From JAYGED01 sp046582565 (GTDB lineage: Bacteria > Pseudomonadota > Alphaproteobacteria > JAAXGF01), in NCBI GenBank assembly GCA_046582565.1, contig JAYGED010000123.1, positions 1 through 19,338 on the forward strand: DNA of 19,338 nucleotides, given 5' to 3'. The notes below the pieces were generated by a model. It had not been told where the DNA came from. It searched no databases and was given only the letters and a program-made list of their open reading frames with translations. The translations under genes were made by a program, and so were the position numbers. Shown here one piece after another: positions 8,388 to 14,943 of this stretch. Position 1 is the stretch's first letter. Each line of letters begins with the position of its first letter.

Positions 8388-9413
8388 CTATAAATCCTCG
8401 AAAGCGCCGCGATAAGCGAACAGGGCCGGCATACCGCCGGTGTGAATGAAGACGATCGTTTCGCCGGCCGCGAAGACCCCCTGGCGGATCAGATCGATCA
8501 GACCGGCCATGGCCTTGCCGCTGTAGACCAGGTCGAGCAGCAGTCCTTCGAGGCGGGCAAGCAGGGTCACCGCCTCGACCATCCCCGGCGTCGGTGCGCC
8601 ATAGGCTTCACCGGCATAATCGGAATTAACTGCCACCGCGCTAGCGGGCACGCCGCCAGACACACCGAGCAGCGCCGCGGTTCCCTCGGCGACCGCGCGC
8701 ACCCGCTCGGGCACGCCCTGGGGGTCGGCGTCGATATCGATGCCGAGGGCGGGCCCGAGAACAGCAATACCGCCGCCAAGGGCAAGCAAGCCGGCGACCA
8801 GGCCGCCCTGGGTGCCGCCGCTGCCGCTGGCCAGGACGATGTGGTCGACGGTGATGTCCAGGGCCTCGGCCTGGTCGGCGATTTCGAAGGCGCAGCCGGC
8901 GTAGCCCAGGCCGCCCAGGGGAGTCGATCCCCCGGCGGGAATCACATAGGGCTTGCCGCCGCGCGCGGCGACCGCCTCGGCGACCTCGGCCATGCCCGGC
9001 TTGCGGTCGGCTTCGCCGGGCACATCGTGCAGCCGGGCGCCGAGCAGGCGGTCGAGAAAGATATTGCCGGTCTGGTCATAGTCCGGGTCCTGCCAGAAAT
9101 GGGCGGTTTGCTGCACCAGCTCGCAGTCGAGGCCGAGCTTGGCCGCCGCCGCCGCCGTCTGGCGCACATGGTTCGATTGCCGGCCGCCCTCGGTGATGAT
9201 GGTATCGCAGCCCGTCTCCAGGGCGTCGGCGAGCAGGAACTCCAGCTTGCGGGTCTTGTTGCCGCCGGTGGCGAGGCCGGTGCAGTCATCGCGCTTCACA
9301 TAAATGCGCGGCCCGCCGAGATGATCGCTCAGGCGCTCCAGCGGCTCCAGCGGCGTCGGCAGATGGGCCAGGCGGACCCGGGGGAATTGCCGGGAGAATT
9401 GATCGAGATTCAC
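8388..9413 (-). CDS. PLP-dependent D-cysteine desulfhydrase / ACC deaminase family enzyme
   Basis: A 341-residue fold-type II PLP enzyme of the D-cysteine desulfhydrase / 1-aminocyclopropane-1-carboxylate deaminase / L-cysteate sulfo-lyase family. The PLP lysine is Lys53 in GGNKTRKLE, the substrate-binding SNHVRQTA block is at residues 80-87, and glycine-rich segments ASGSGGTQGG and IHTGGMPALFAY fit the phosphate-binding and C-terminal parts. The start RLAHLPTPLEPLERL resembles both desulfhydrases and cysteate lyase. Members break down D-cysteine, related beta-substituted amino acids or cysteate to a keto acid and ammonia. The GTG start overlaps the permease stop by four bases (GTGA). Sitting directly before a hydantoinase in a D-amino-acid-forming operon, it could use the pathway product. 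The exact substrate cannot be decided from sequence. Confidence 0.88.
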   Translation of the reverse strand: MNLDQFSRQFPRVRLAHLPTPLEPLERLSDHLGGPRIYVKRDDCTGLATGGNKTRKLEFLLADALETGCDTIITEGGRQSNHVRQTAAAAAKLGLDCELVQQTAHFWQDPDYDQTGNIFLDRLLGARLHDVPGEADRKPGMAEVAEAVAARGGKPYVIPAGGSTPLGGLGYAGCAFEIADQAEALDITVDHIVLASGSGGTQGGLVAGLLALGGGIAVLGPALGIDIDADPQGVPERVRAVAEGTAALLGVSGGVPASAVAVNSDYAGEAYGAPTPGMVEAVTLLARLEGLLLDLVYSGKAMAGLIDLIRQGVFAAGETIVFIHTGGMPALFAYRGAFEDL

Positions 9414-10225
9414 GGTTTTAGCTTATAGCCGCTGGCCAGCAGGCGATGGCAAGCGATCCACAAAGCAATGTCGATCGCCAGCAGCACAATGATGCCGGTG
9501 GTAAGGTCGCCGTCGGCGCGGCCGATGAAGCCATAGCGAAAACCGTCGATGGCATAGAAGAACGGATTGAACTGACTGATGCTGTGCCAGATGCCGGGCA
9601 GCCGGTCGACCGAATAGAAGGTGCCGGAGAGAAAGGCAAGCGGCGTGATGACGAAATTGGTCACCGCCGAAATATGGTCGAATTTCTCCGCCCACAGCCC
9701 GCCGAGAAGACCGAGCAGGGCCAGCATGATGGAAGCGGCAACGGCGTGGAACAGCACGTAGCCAATATGCACCGGAAGCACTGATACAAAAGGCTGGACC
9801 GCCAGCAGCAGCACGGCGCCGGTGATCAGGCCCCGGGTCGCGCCGCCGAAGACATAGCCGATCATCAATTCGAGCGGGCCCAGGGGGGTCATCAGCAGAT
9901 CGACGATAGTGCCCTGGATTTTTGCCATGATCAGGCTCGAGGAGGCGTTGGCGAAGGCGCTCTGCATCATCGCCATGACGATCAGGCCGGGCGCCAGGAA
10001 ATTGAGCAACGGAACCCCGGCCATGGTACGTCCGGCGCCGCCGATAGCCAGGCTGAACACCGCAAGGAACAACAGGGTCGTCGCCATGGGGGCAACAACC
10101 GTCTGGGCCGGCACCTTGAGGAAGCGCCGCACTTCCTTGAAGTAAAAGGTATAGGCGCCATACCAGTTCAGCGAGCTGCCGACGAGGCGCTGGGCATGAG
10201 GCATTATGCTTATAGGTTCAGTCAT
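9410..10225 (-). CDS. ABC-2 type transporter permease, second tandem copy
   Basis: A 271-residue integral membrane protein of the ABC-2 (COG0842) permease family, with about six hydrophobic segments. Family blocks are GTIVDLLMTPLGPLELM with the following FGGATRG, TPLAFLSGTFYSVDRLP and FNPFFYAIDGFRYGFIG. Such proteins form the membrane channel of ABC exporters of drugs, polysaccharides or lipids. It is a clear paralogue of the gene immediately upstream: both end YKLKP. The start is uncertain. ATG at 10225 is taken because CAGGG lies about 12 bases before it, but ATG at 10204 gives a length and alignment identical to the paralogue; neither has a strong Shine-Dalgarno. The stop overlaps the PLP-enzyme start. 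No ATP-binding subunit is encoded in the operon. Confidence 0.88.
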   Translation of the reverse strand: MTEPISIMPHAQRLVGSSLNWYGAYTFYFKEVRRFLKVPAQTVVAPMATTLLFLAVFSLAIGGAGRTMAGVPLLNFLAPGLIVMAMMQSAFANASSSLIMAKIQGTIVDLLMTPLGPLELMIGYVFGGATRGLITGAVLLLAVQPFVSVLPVHIGYVLFHAVAASIMLALLGLLGGLWAEKFDHISAVTNFVITPLAFLSGTFYSVDRLPGIWHSISQFNPFFYAIDGFRYGFIGRADGDLTTGIIVLLAIDIALWIACHRLLASGYKLKP

Positions 10226-10268
10226 ATTTATAGATAGCCCTGGTAAGAGTTGGCGGCAAGACACATGG

Positions 10269-11063
10269 TCATGGCTTGAGCTTGTAGCCCGTGGCGACCA
10301 GCCGGTGACAGACCAGCCAGAGCGCCATGACGAGCGTGAGGATCATGGCGATACCCAGGCTCGGCGAGGCATCGGCGTGACCAATGAAACCATAGCGGAA
10401 GCCGTCAATCATGTAGAAAAACGGATTGAACAGGTTGGCCGCGCGCCACAGCTCGGGCAGGCTCTCGGTCGAGAAGAACACACCGGAGAGAAAGGCGAGC
10501 GGCGTAATGGTGAAATTATTGATCATCGCCAGATTGTCCCATTTCTGCGCCCACAGCCCGGCGATCAGCCCCAGCATGGCAAGCACCAGGGCAGAGGCGA
10601 CGGCATGAAACAGCACCAGCCCCGGATGGACCGGGATGAGCGACACGAAGGGCTGCATGGCGAGAAGCATGGCCGTAGCGACGAACAACCCTCGCGTTGC
10701 GCCGCCGAATATGTGGCCGGCGACGAATTCCGTCGGCCCGAGCGGCGGCATCAGCACATCGACGATGGTGCCTTCGAGCTTGCTGTGAAGGATGGAATTT
10801 GCGGCGCCCTCGAAGGCGGCGTGAACCAGCCCCATCATCACCAGGCCCGGCCCGAGGAATGTCAGGAACGGCACCCCCGACACAAGGCGCGAGCCGCCGT
10901 CGAGGGGGAGGCTGAAGACGGCGAGGAACAGCAGCCCCATGATCATCGGTGCGAGCAGGGTGTGGCCGGCCATTTTGACGGACACGGTCACTTCGCGCAA
11001 ATAGAGCGTCCACAGGCCGTACCAATTGACCTGATTGCCGATGCGGGGATGAAATGGCGTCAT
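10269..11063 (-). CDS. ABC-2 type transporter permease, first tandem copy and first operon gene
   Basis: A 264-residue ABC-2 family permease with about six membrane segments, a paralogue of its neighbour and probably its heterodimer partner. Shared blocks are EGTIVDVLMPPLGPTEF, FGGATRGLF, ITPLAFLSGVFFSTESLPE, FNPFFYMIDGFRYGFIG and the ending YKLKP. ATG at 11063 was chosen because it matches the start of homologous sequence in the paralogue; the longer frame back to a TTG at 11120 has no support. It is the first gene of the - strand operon, 43 bases before the second permease, and is divergent from the lipoprotein hydrolase gene. The missing ATPase must come from elsewhere in the genome if the transporter works. 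Transport substrate is unknown, though the location suggests a link to the hydantoin pathway. Confidence 0.88.
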   Translation of the reverse strand: MTPFHPRIGNQVNWYGLWTLYLREVTVSVKMAGHTLLAPMIMGLLFLAVFSLPLDGGSRLVSGVPFLTFLGPGLVMMGLVHAAFEGAANSILHSKLEGTIVDVLMPPLGPTEFVAGHIFGGATRGLFVATAMLLAMQPFVSLIPVHPGLVLFHAVASALVLAMLGLIAGLWAQKWDNLAMINNFTITPLAFLSGVFFSTESLPELWRAANLFNPFFYMIDGFRYGFIGHADASPSLGIAMILTLVMALWLVCHRLVATGYKLKP

Positions 11064-11092
11064 GGTTTCGCTTAGCTGGAAATGGGGCTGCA

Positions 11093-11120
11093 AGATAAAC
11101 CGGCGATGGATGACAGGCAA
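11093..11120 (-). promoter_or_regulatory. Possible promoter of the nine-gene - strand operon
   Basis: On the - strand a TTGCCT (-35) and TTATCT (-10) lie 16 bases apart, about 30 bases before the first permease ATG. The match is modest and the spacing a little short. Its -35 box touches that of the divergent lipoprotein-gene promoter, so the two could compete or be controlled together. Confidence 0.3.
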
Positions 11121-11139
11121 ACGCCTATGTTGTTATACC
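11110..11139 (+). promoter_or_regulatory. Candidate promoter of the lipoprotein hydrolase gene (near-leaderless)
   Basis: ATGACA (five of six bases of TTGACA) and TATACC are separated by 18 bases. The last -10 base is eight bases before the A of the ATG at 11147, so the predicted start of the transcript is at about 11146. The AGGGG next to the ATG is too close to act as a normal Shine-Dalgarno. Confidence 0.4.
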
Positions 11140-11146
11140 AGGGGCC

Positions 11147-12109
11147 ATGACTGACTTTCGCGGTGTTTTATTCGCCGGCCTGTTCCTGGCCCTCGGCGCC
11201 TGTGCGCCGCACATCGAATCCGCCGGGCCTTCGATCATGGCCCCTGAATTGACATCCGGCCATATTCTCGCCGCCGACGGCGCCAAACTGCCGCTGCGCA
11301 TTTGGCGCGCCGAGGGCGAAGCCAGGGCTGTCATCGTCGCCCTGCATGGCTTCAACGATTATTCCAATGCCTTTGCGGGTTCCGCCGACTTCTGGGCAAC
11401 GCAGGGTATTACCACATACGCCTACGACCAGCGCGGCTTCGGCCGATCCGCCAACCATGGCCTATGGCCCGGCGTCGATAGTCTGGTCGATGATCTGCAG
11501 AGCGTTGCCGGGCTGATTGCGCGCGCCCATCCAGACTTGCCGCTCTATCTGCTCGGCGAGAGTATGGGCGGCGCAGCGATCATGACCCTGATGGCTAGCG
11601 AGGCGGCGCCCAATGTGGACGGCGTGGTACTCGTGGCGCCCGCCGTGCGCGGCTGGCAGACCATGAATATTTTCTACCGGGCGGCTTTATGGGTCGGCGC
11701 CCATGTCATACCCGGGGCGACGCCGTCGGGCCGGGACCTGGGCATCAAGCCGTCGGACAATCGCGAGATGCTGCTCGCCCTGTCGCGCGACCCCAACATC
11801 ATCAAACACACTCGCATCGATGCGATCTACGGCCTGGTCAACCTGATGGATGCCGCCTTCGACTCGGCCCCCGGCTTGACCATTCCAACCCTGGTGCTTT
11901 ACGGCGACAACGACCAGCTGATCCCCAAGGGCCCTACATACGACATGCTGGCCCGTCTCAGCTCCCATCATCGCGTGGCGCTCTACGGTTCGGGCTATCA
12001 CATGCTGCTGCGCGATCTCGGCGCCGAGGCGGTGCTCATCGACATCGCCGCCTGGATCGAAGACCGCCAAGCCCCCCTGCCCTCGGGCCGCGAATGGGTG
12101 CAGGATTAA
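11147..12109 (+). CDS. Alpha/beta hydrolase lipoprotein, lysophospholipase (serine aminopeptidase S33) type
   Basis: A 320-residue alpha/beta hydrolase resembling monoacylglycerol lipase / PldB-like lysophospholipases. The N-terminus has a hydrophobic stretch ending in LGAC, a lipobox, so Cys19 should be lipidated and the enzyme membrane-anchored on the periplasmic side. The fold is marked by ALHGFNDYS (oxyanion loop, His67 region) and YDQRGFGRS. The catalytic triad reads Ser139 in LGESMGG, Asp256 in YGDNDQLIP and His285 in GSGYHML. It would cleave ester bonds in lipids or similar molecules; the natural substrate is unknown. It stands alone, divergent from the permease operon and convergent with the AhpD-like gene, with only three bases between the two 3' ends. 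Confidence 0.9.
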   Translation: MTDFRGVLFAGLFLALGACAPHIESAGPSIMAPELTSGHILAADGAKLPLRIWRAEGEARAVIVALHGFNDYSNAFAGSADFWATQGITTYAYDQRGFGRSANHGLWPGVDSLVDDLQSVAGLIARAHPDLPLYLLGESMGGAAIMTLMASEAAPNVDGVVLVAPAVRGWQTMNIFYRAALWVGAHVIPGATPSGRDLGIKPSDNREMLLALSRDPNIIKHTRIDAIYGLVNLMDAAFDSAPGLTIPTLVLYGDNDQLIPKGPTYDMLARLSSHHRVALYGSGYHMLLRDLGAEAVLIDIAAWIEDRQAPLPSGREWVQD

Positions 12110-12112
12110 ACC

Positions 12113-12721
12113 CTAACCGTGTGACCAGTCGTCGGGGTCGTCCGACTGGCCGGGCGAGAGGCCGAGCTCATCGCCTTCGGTCGAGCAGCCGAGACCCAGC
12201 ACGGTGCGGTTGGCATAGGCGAAATAGGCGGTGACCTGGTTGATCTCAAGAATCTCGCCGTCGTCATAGCCGGCTTGGCGCAGACCCTCGACCATGGCTT
12301 CACTCACCGATGCCGGGTCGCGGCTCAGGGCTTCGGCGTAGCGCAGGGCAAGCATCTCCTTCTCCGCAAAGGGGCCTCGCTCGATATCCTCCTCATCGAG
12401 CGCCGCGCGGATCGCCGTGGCCTTTGTCTCGTCGCCGAGCAGGCGTCTGAGGCCCATGAAATGGTGATCGGAGCAGTAATCGCAACGGTTTAGCAGGCTG
12501 ACCCAGACGCCAATGGTCTCGAGGAACCACTTGGGCACTGTGTTTGAATTGTGGTGGATAACATTTTTATAGAGCGCCATATGCCCTTCCATGCTGTGCG
12601 GGCGCAGGCTGTGCATCATCATGATGTTATCGACGTTATCGCCAGGCCCCTTCACCCGGTCGTAGAGCCGGCGCAGGCGTCCGTCGGAATCCGCGTAGGA
12701 TACGGTGTTAATCCAGACCAT
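12113..12721 (-). CDS. AhpD-like / carboxymuconolactone decarboxylase family peroxidase-related protein
   Basis: A 202-residue all-helical protein of the AhpD/carboxymuconolactone decarboxylase superfamily, of the longer peroxidase-related type. The key motif is NRCDYCSDHH, giving Cys80-x-x-Cys83-x3-His87, the redox CxxCxxxH of AhpD-like peroxidases. Flanking helices carry SMEGHMALYKNV and FAEKEMLALRYAEALSRDP, typical of the family. The predicted role is thiol-dependent peroxide or organic-peroxide reduction in the cytosol, not shown for this subgroup. A strong AGGGGGG Shine-Dalgarno lies just before the ATG. It is 23 bases downstream of the amidohydrolase-3 gene and probably co-transcribed with it. 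Confidence 0.88.
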   Translation of the reverse strand: MVWINTVSYADSDGRLRRLYDRVKGPGDNVDNIMMMHSLRPHSMEGHMALYKNVIHHNSNTVPKWFLETIGVWVSLLNRCDYCSDHHFMGLRRLLGDETKATAIRAALDEEDIERGPFAEKEMLALRYAEALSRDPASVSEAMVEGLRQAGYDDGEILEINQVTAYFAYANRTVLGLGCSTEGDELGLSPGQSDDPDDWSHG

Positions 12722-12744
12722 GAATCCCCCCTAGAGTTTCAATA

Positions 12745-14376
12745 TCAGCCCGCGGCCTCGCCCATGCGGTCATGAACCACGGCGCCGCCGAGTATGGTCA
12801 GGTCGGCCTGGGTCTCAAGGAATTCCTCGGGATCGACGGTAAAAAGATCCTTCGACAGCACCGCTATATCGGCCAGCATGCCGTCATCCAGGCGGCCGCG
12901 TTCGGTCTCATCGAAACTGCTGTAGGCGCCATTCCAGGTCATCGCGCCGAGCATCTCCTCGACACTGACCCGTTCATCGGGACCGATCACCAGTCCCCCG
13001 GTGGTGAGCCGGGTAACCCCGGCATGGAGATTGGCGAAGGGGTCGTAGTCCGAGACCGGTGAATCGGTGCTTGCCGCCGGATGAAGCCCGGCCCGGCCCC
13101 AACTGGCCATGGGATAGGCCGAGCCCGCGCGGGCTTCGCCGAGCAATTCCACATAGGCATCGCCGAACTGGCGCATGAAGATCGGCTGGGGCGCGCATAT
13201 CATGCCGAGGCGCTTCATTTCGGCGATCTGCTCAGGATGGATGAAGCCGCAATGCTCGATGCGGTGGCGGCGGTCCTTGGCGGGGACGGTCGCCAGGGCG
13301 ATCCGCACGGCGGCTATGGTCTGGTCGATAGCCGCGTCGCCGATGGCGTGGATGGCGAGCTGATAGCCCTTGGCGTGGCAGTCGAGCACCATGGCCTCGA
13401 CCTCGCCGTCGGAAAAGCAGAATATCCCGTGTTCATCGTCGTCGCCCAGATACGGCTCGCGCATGGCCGCCGTGCGCCCGCCGGCGCTGCCGTCGGTGAA
13501 GATTTTCACCGACCCGATCTTCATGCGGCTATCGCCGACCCCGGTGATCAGACCCGCCTCATACGCCTGCTCGACGATGCCGTTCGGCCCGCCCAGCAGG
13601 CAAAGATAGGCGCGCACCGGCAAGCGGCCCGTGTCGCGGGCCCGAACATAGGCAAGGTAGTCGTCGAACCCGGCGCGCATGCCGACACCGGCATCCATGG
13701 CCGAGGTAATGCCTTTTGCCAGCAACAAATTGCCGCCGTCCTCGATACCCTGAACAAGCTCCTCAAGATCGGGCGGCGGCATGGCGGCGAATATGGCGTC
13801 CTGGGCGCGCTCCTGGAGCAGGCCGGTAAGCCGGCCGTTCTGGAGTTCCCGATGGCCACCGTCCGGCTGAGGCGTCGCCTCGGTGATGCCGGCGCAAATC
13901 AGGGCGGCCGAGTTGGCGACCCCCATATGGCCGCAACAGCGCTTGATATAGACCGGGTTATCCGGGGCGACGAGGTCAAGCTCCTCGCGCAGTGGGTGAC
14001 GTTTCTCGGCCATCAGATAATGATCATAGCCCCGGCCATAGACCCATTCGCCCGGCGCGTGCGAGGCGACACCGAGCCGCACCTGTTCGAGCAGCGCAGG
14101 CACGGTGGCCGCGCGACCGGGCCGCACATCGACCTCGCGCTGGGCCAGGCCGAGGGGCAATAGATGCATATGGGCATCGTTAATTCCGGGAATCGCCAGA
14201 CGCCCCCGAAGGTCGATAACCCGCGTTTCCGGCCCAACAAGTCCGTCGATGTCGCCGTCGTTCCCAGCCGCCATGACCCGGCCCCGCGACACGGCCACAG
14301 CCTCGGTGAACCCGTCACCAACACCGCGCCAGACACGTCCGCTCCGGAGAATCAAATCCGCCTTGGACTCGTTCAT
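12745..14376 (-). CDS. Amidohydrolase family 3 protein (YtcJ / N-substituted formamide deformylase-like)
   Basis: A 543-residue metal-dependent hydrolase of the amidohydrolase-3 group. Metal and catalytic motifs in order: NDAHMH (His69, His71), the VKIFTDGS block (Lys290, Asp294), HAIGD (His342), HRIEH (His374) and STDSPV (Asp437). The RCCGHMGVANS segment near residue 145 is also typical. Characterised relatives include N-substituted formamide deformylase and aryl-acylamidases, but most members have no known substrate. I moved the start from a TTG at 14382 to ATG at 14376, which gives MNESKADLIL and has GGGAAGGG six bases upstream. A good promoter lies just before it. It is probably transcribed with the AhpD-like gene and separately from the hydantoin operon. 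Confidence 0.92.
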   Translation of the reverse strand: MNESKADLILRSGRVWRGVGDGFTEAVAVSRGRVMAAGNDGDIDGLVGPETRVIDLRGRLAIPGINDAHMHLLPLGLAQREVDVRPGRAATVPALLEQVRLGVASHAPGEWVYGRGYDHYLMAEKRHPLREELDLVAPDNPVYIKRCCGHMGVANSAALICAGITEATPQPDGGHRELQNGRLTGLLQERAQDAIFAAMPPPDLEELVQGIEDGGNLLLAKGITSAMDAGVGMRAGFDDYLAYVRARDTGRLPVRAYLCLLGGPNGIVEQAYEAGLITGVGDSRMKIGSVKIFTDGSAGGRTAAMREPYLGDDDEHGIFCFSDGEVEAMVLDCHAKGYQLAIHAIGDAAIDQTIAAVRIALATVPAKDRRHRIEHCGFIHPEQIAEMKRLGMICAPQPIFMRQFGDAYVELLGEARAGSAYPMASWGRAGLHPAASTDSPVSDYDPFANLHAGVTRLTTGGLVIGPDERVSVEEMLGAMTWNGAYSSFDETERGRLDDGMLADIAVLSKDLFTVDPEEFLETQADLTILGGAVVHDRMGEAAG

Positions 14377-14405
14377 AACCAACCCTTCCCTGCCTCGCAG
14401 TCATA

Positions 14406-14433
14406 GTTATACGCTAAGGTGACTGGCTTGCAA
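14406..14433 (-). promoter_or_regulatory. Promoter of the amidohydrolase-3 / AhpD-like unit
   Basis: On the - strand TTGCAA (-35, four of six) and TATAAC (-10, five of six) are 16 bases apart. The predicted transcript start near 14399 leaves a leader of about 23 bases that contains the GGGAAGGG Shine-Dalgarno of the gene. Confidence 0.5.
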
Positions 14434-14476
14434 TCAACCTGCGGACAGGCTGTTGGAAAGAGAAAGGGGCGATGGG

Positions 14477-14662
14477 ATGGCTTTACAGATGAAAGAGAAT
14501 TGCGAGAAATGCGGGCTCGCCATGGGCCATGGCGACGAGGCCTATATATGCAGCTTTGAATGCAGCTTCTGTGGCGGCTGCACAGACAAAATGTCTGCTG
14601 TCTGTCCCAACTGCGGCGGCGAGTTGCTGCGCCGCCCCCGGCGTTTACCTAAGACAGGCTGA
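14477..14662 (+). CDS. DUF1272 domain zinc-ribbon-like small protein
   Basis: A 61-residue protein with the DUF1272 signature: MALQMKENCEKCG at the start, EAYICSFECSFCGGC in the middle and VCPNCGGEL near the end. Eight cysteines (9, 12, 25, 29, 32, 35, 43, 46) can form one or two zinc sites. Nothing is established about the role; small cysteine-rich proteins like this usually bind metal or a partner protein or nucleic acid. The ATG at 14477 is preferred over one at 14453 because the family begins MALxMK and a GAAAGGGG lies about seven bases upstream. It is transcribed divergently from the amidohydrolase-3 gene, and its last bases overlap the end of a convergent small membrane-protein gene. 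Confidence 0.88.
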   Translation: MALQMKENCEKCGLAMGHGDEAYICSFECSFCGGCTDKMSAVCPNCGGELLRRPRRLPKTG

Positions 14663-14765
14663 TGCTGATAATGATTGATGCCGTTATGAACGCCAGCGCC
14701 GTCAGACTGCTTAACAGCGGCTTATCGTAAAGCCGCGAAATCTTGTTTTTGACTTGAGAATTCAT
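14649..14765 (-). CDS. Putative 38-residue single-helix membrane protein
   Basis: A small open frame that reads MNSQVKNKISRLYDK followed by a hydrophobic stretch of about 22 residues ending SIIISISLS. The positively charged N-terminus (four Lys/Arg in the first 15 residues) and single membrane segment suggest an inner-membrane protein with its N-terminus in the cytoplasm. An AAGGA lies at 14776-14780, ten bases before the ATG, and a weak promoter lies further upstream. Its stop is inside the 3' end of the convergent DUF1272 gene, so the two transcripts overlap by 14 bases. I do not recognise a family. Similar tiny membrane proteins often modulate larger membrane complexes, but no function can be assigned. 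It could be a chance frame. Confidence 0.5.
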   Translation of the reverse strand: MNSQVKNKISRLYDKPLLSSLTALAFITASIIISISLS

Positions 14766-14806
14766 CACTACTCGGTCCTTGCGCCCAAGCCATCCTGGGC
14801 GTTCTA

Positions 14807-14836
14807 AATATTCTTATGGTGACAATGGGAAGGCAA
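14807..14836 (-). promoter_or_regulatory. Possible promoter of the small membrane-protein gene
   Basis: On the - strand TTGCCT and AATATT are 18 bases apart, ending about 40 bases before the ATG at 14765. The region is AT-richer than its surroundings. The match is weak, but the position is right for the small gene. Confidence 0.3.
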
Positions 14837-14841
14837 ACAAA

Positions 14842-14863
14842 ACGACAGTTTATGAACTGTCGT
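14842..14863. repeat. Perfect 9-bp inverted repeat (hairpin or operator)
   Basis: Two arms of nine bases, ACGACAGTT and AACTGTCGT, surround a four-base loop. The stretch lies in the 281-base gap between the DUF1272 and hydroxypyruvate isomerase genes, about 80 bases before the latter. On the - strand the hairpin is followed by a T-rich tract, as in an intrinsic terminator, but no - strand gene ends there and the stem has only four G:C pairs. An operator for the isomerase gene is equally possible. Confidence 0.6.
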
Positions 14864-14943
14864 GACCTGTCCGAAATCATGCTGAACAACTTACACCGAA
14901 GACGTTAATAATTCCTAACGACGCCGGAGAAATTAATAACACC

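Noticed and set aside
6974..8449. 491-codon + strand open frame opposite the hydantoinase
   Set aside because: The - strand frame carries the complete hydantoinase active site; the + frame has no recognisable domain and spans a gene junction.
8442..9428. 328-codon + strand frame opposite the PLP enzyme
   Set aside because: Glycine- and alanine-rich shadow with no motif; the - frame holds the PLP lysine and substrate-binding block.
13081..14163. 360-codon + strand frame opposite the amidohydrolase-3 gene
   Set aside because: Shadow frame; the - strand product has all five metal/catalytic motifs in order.
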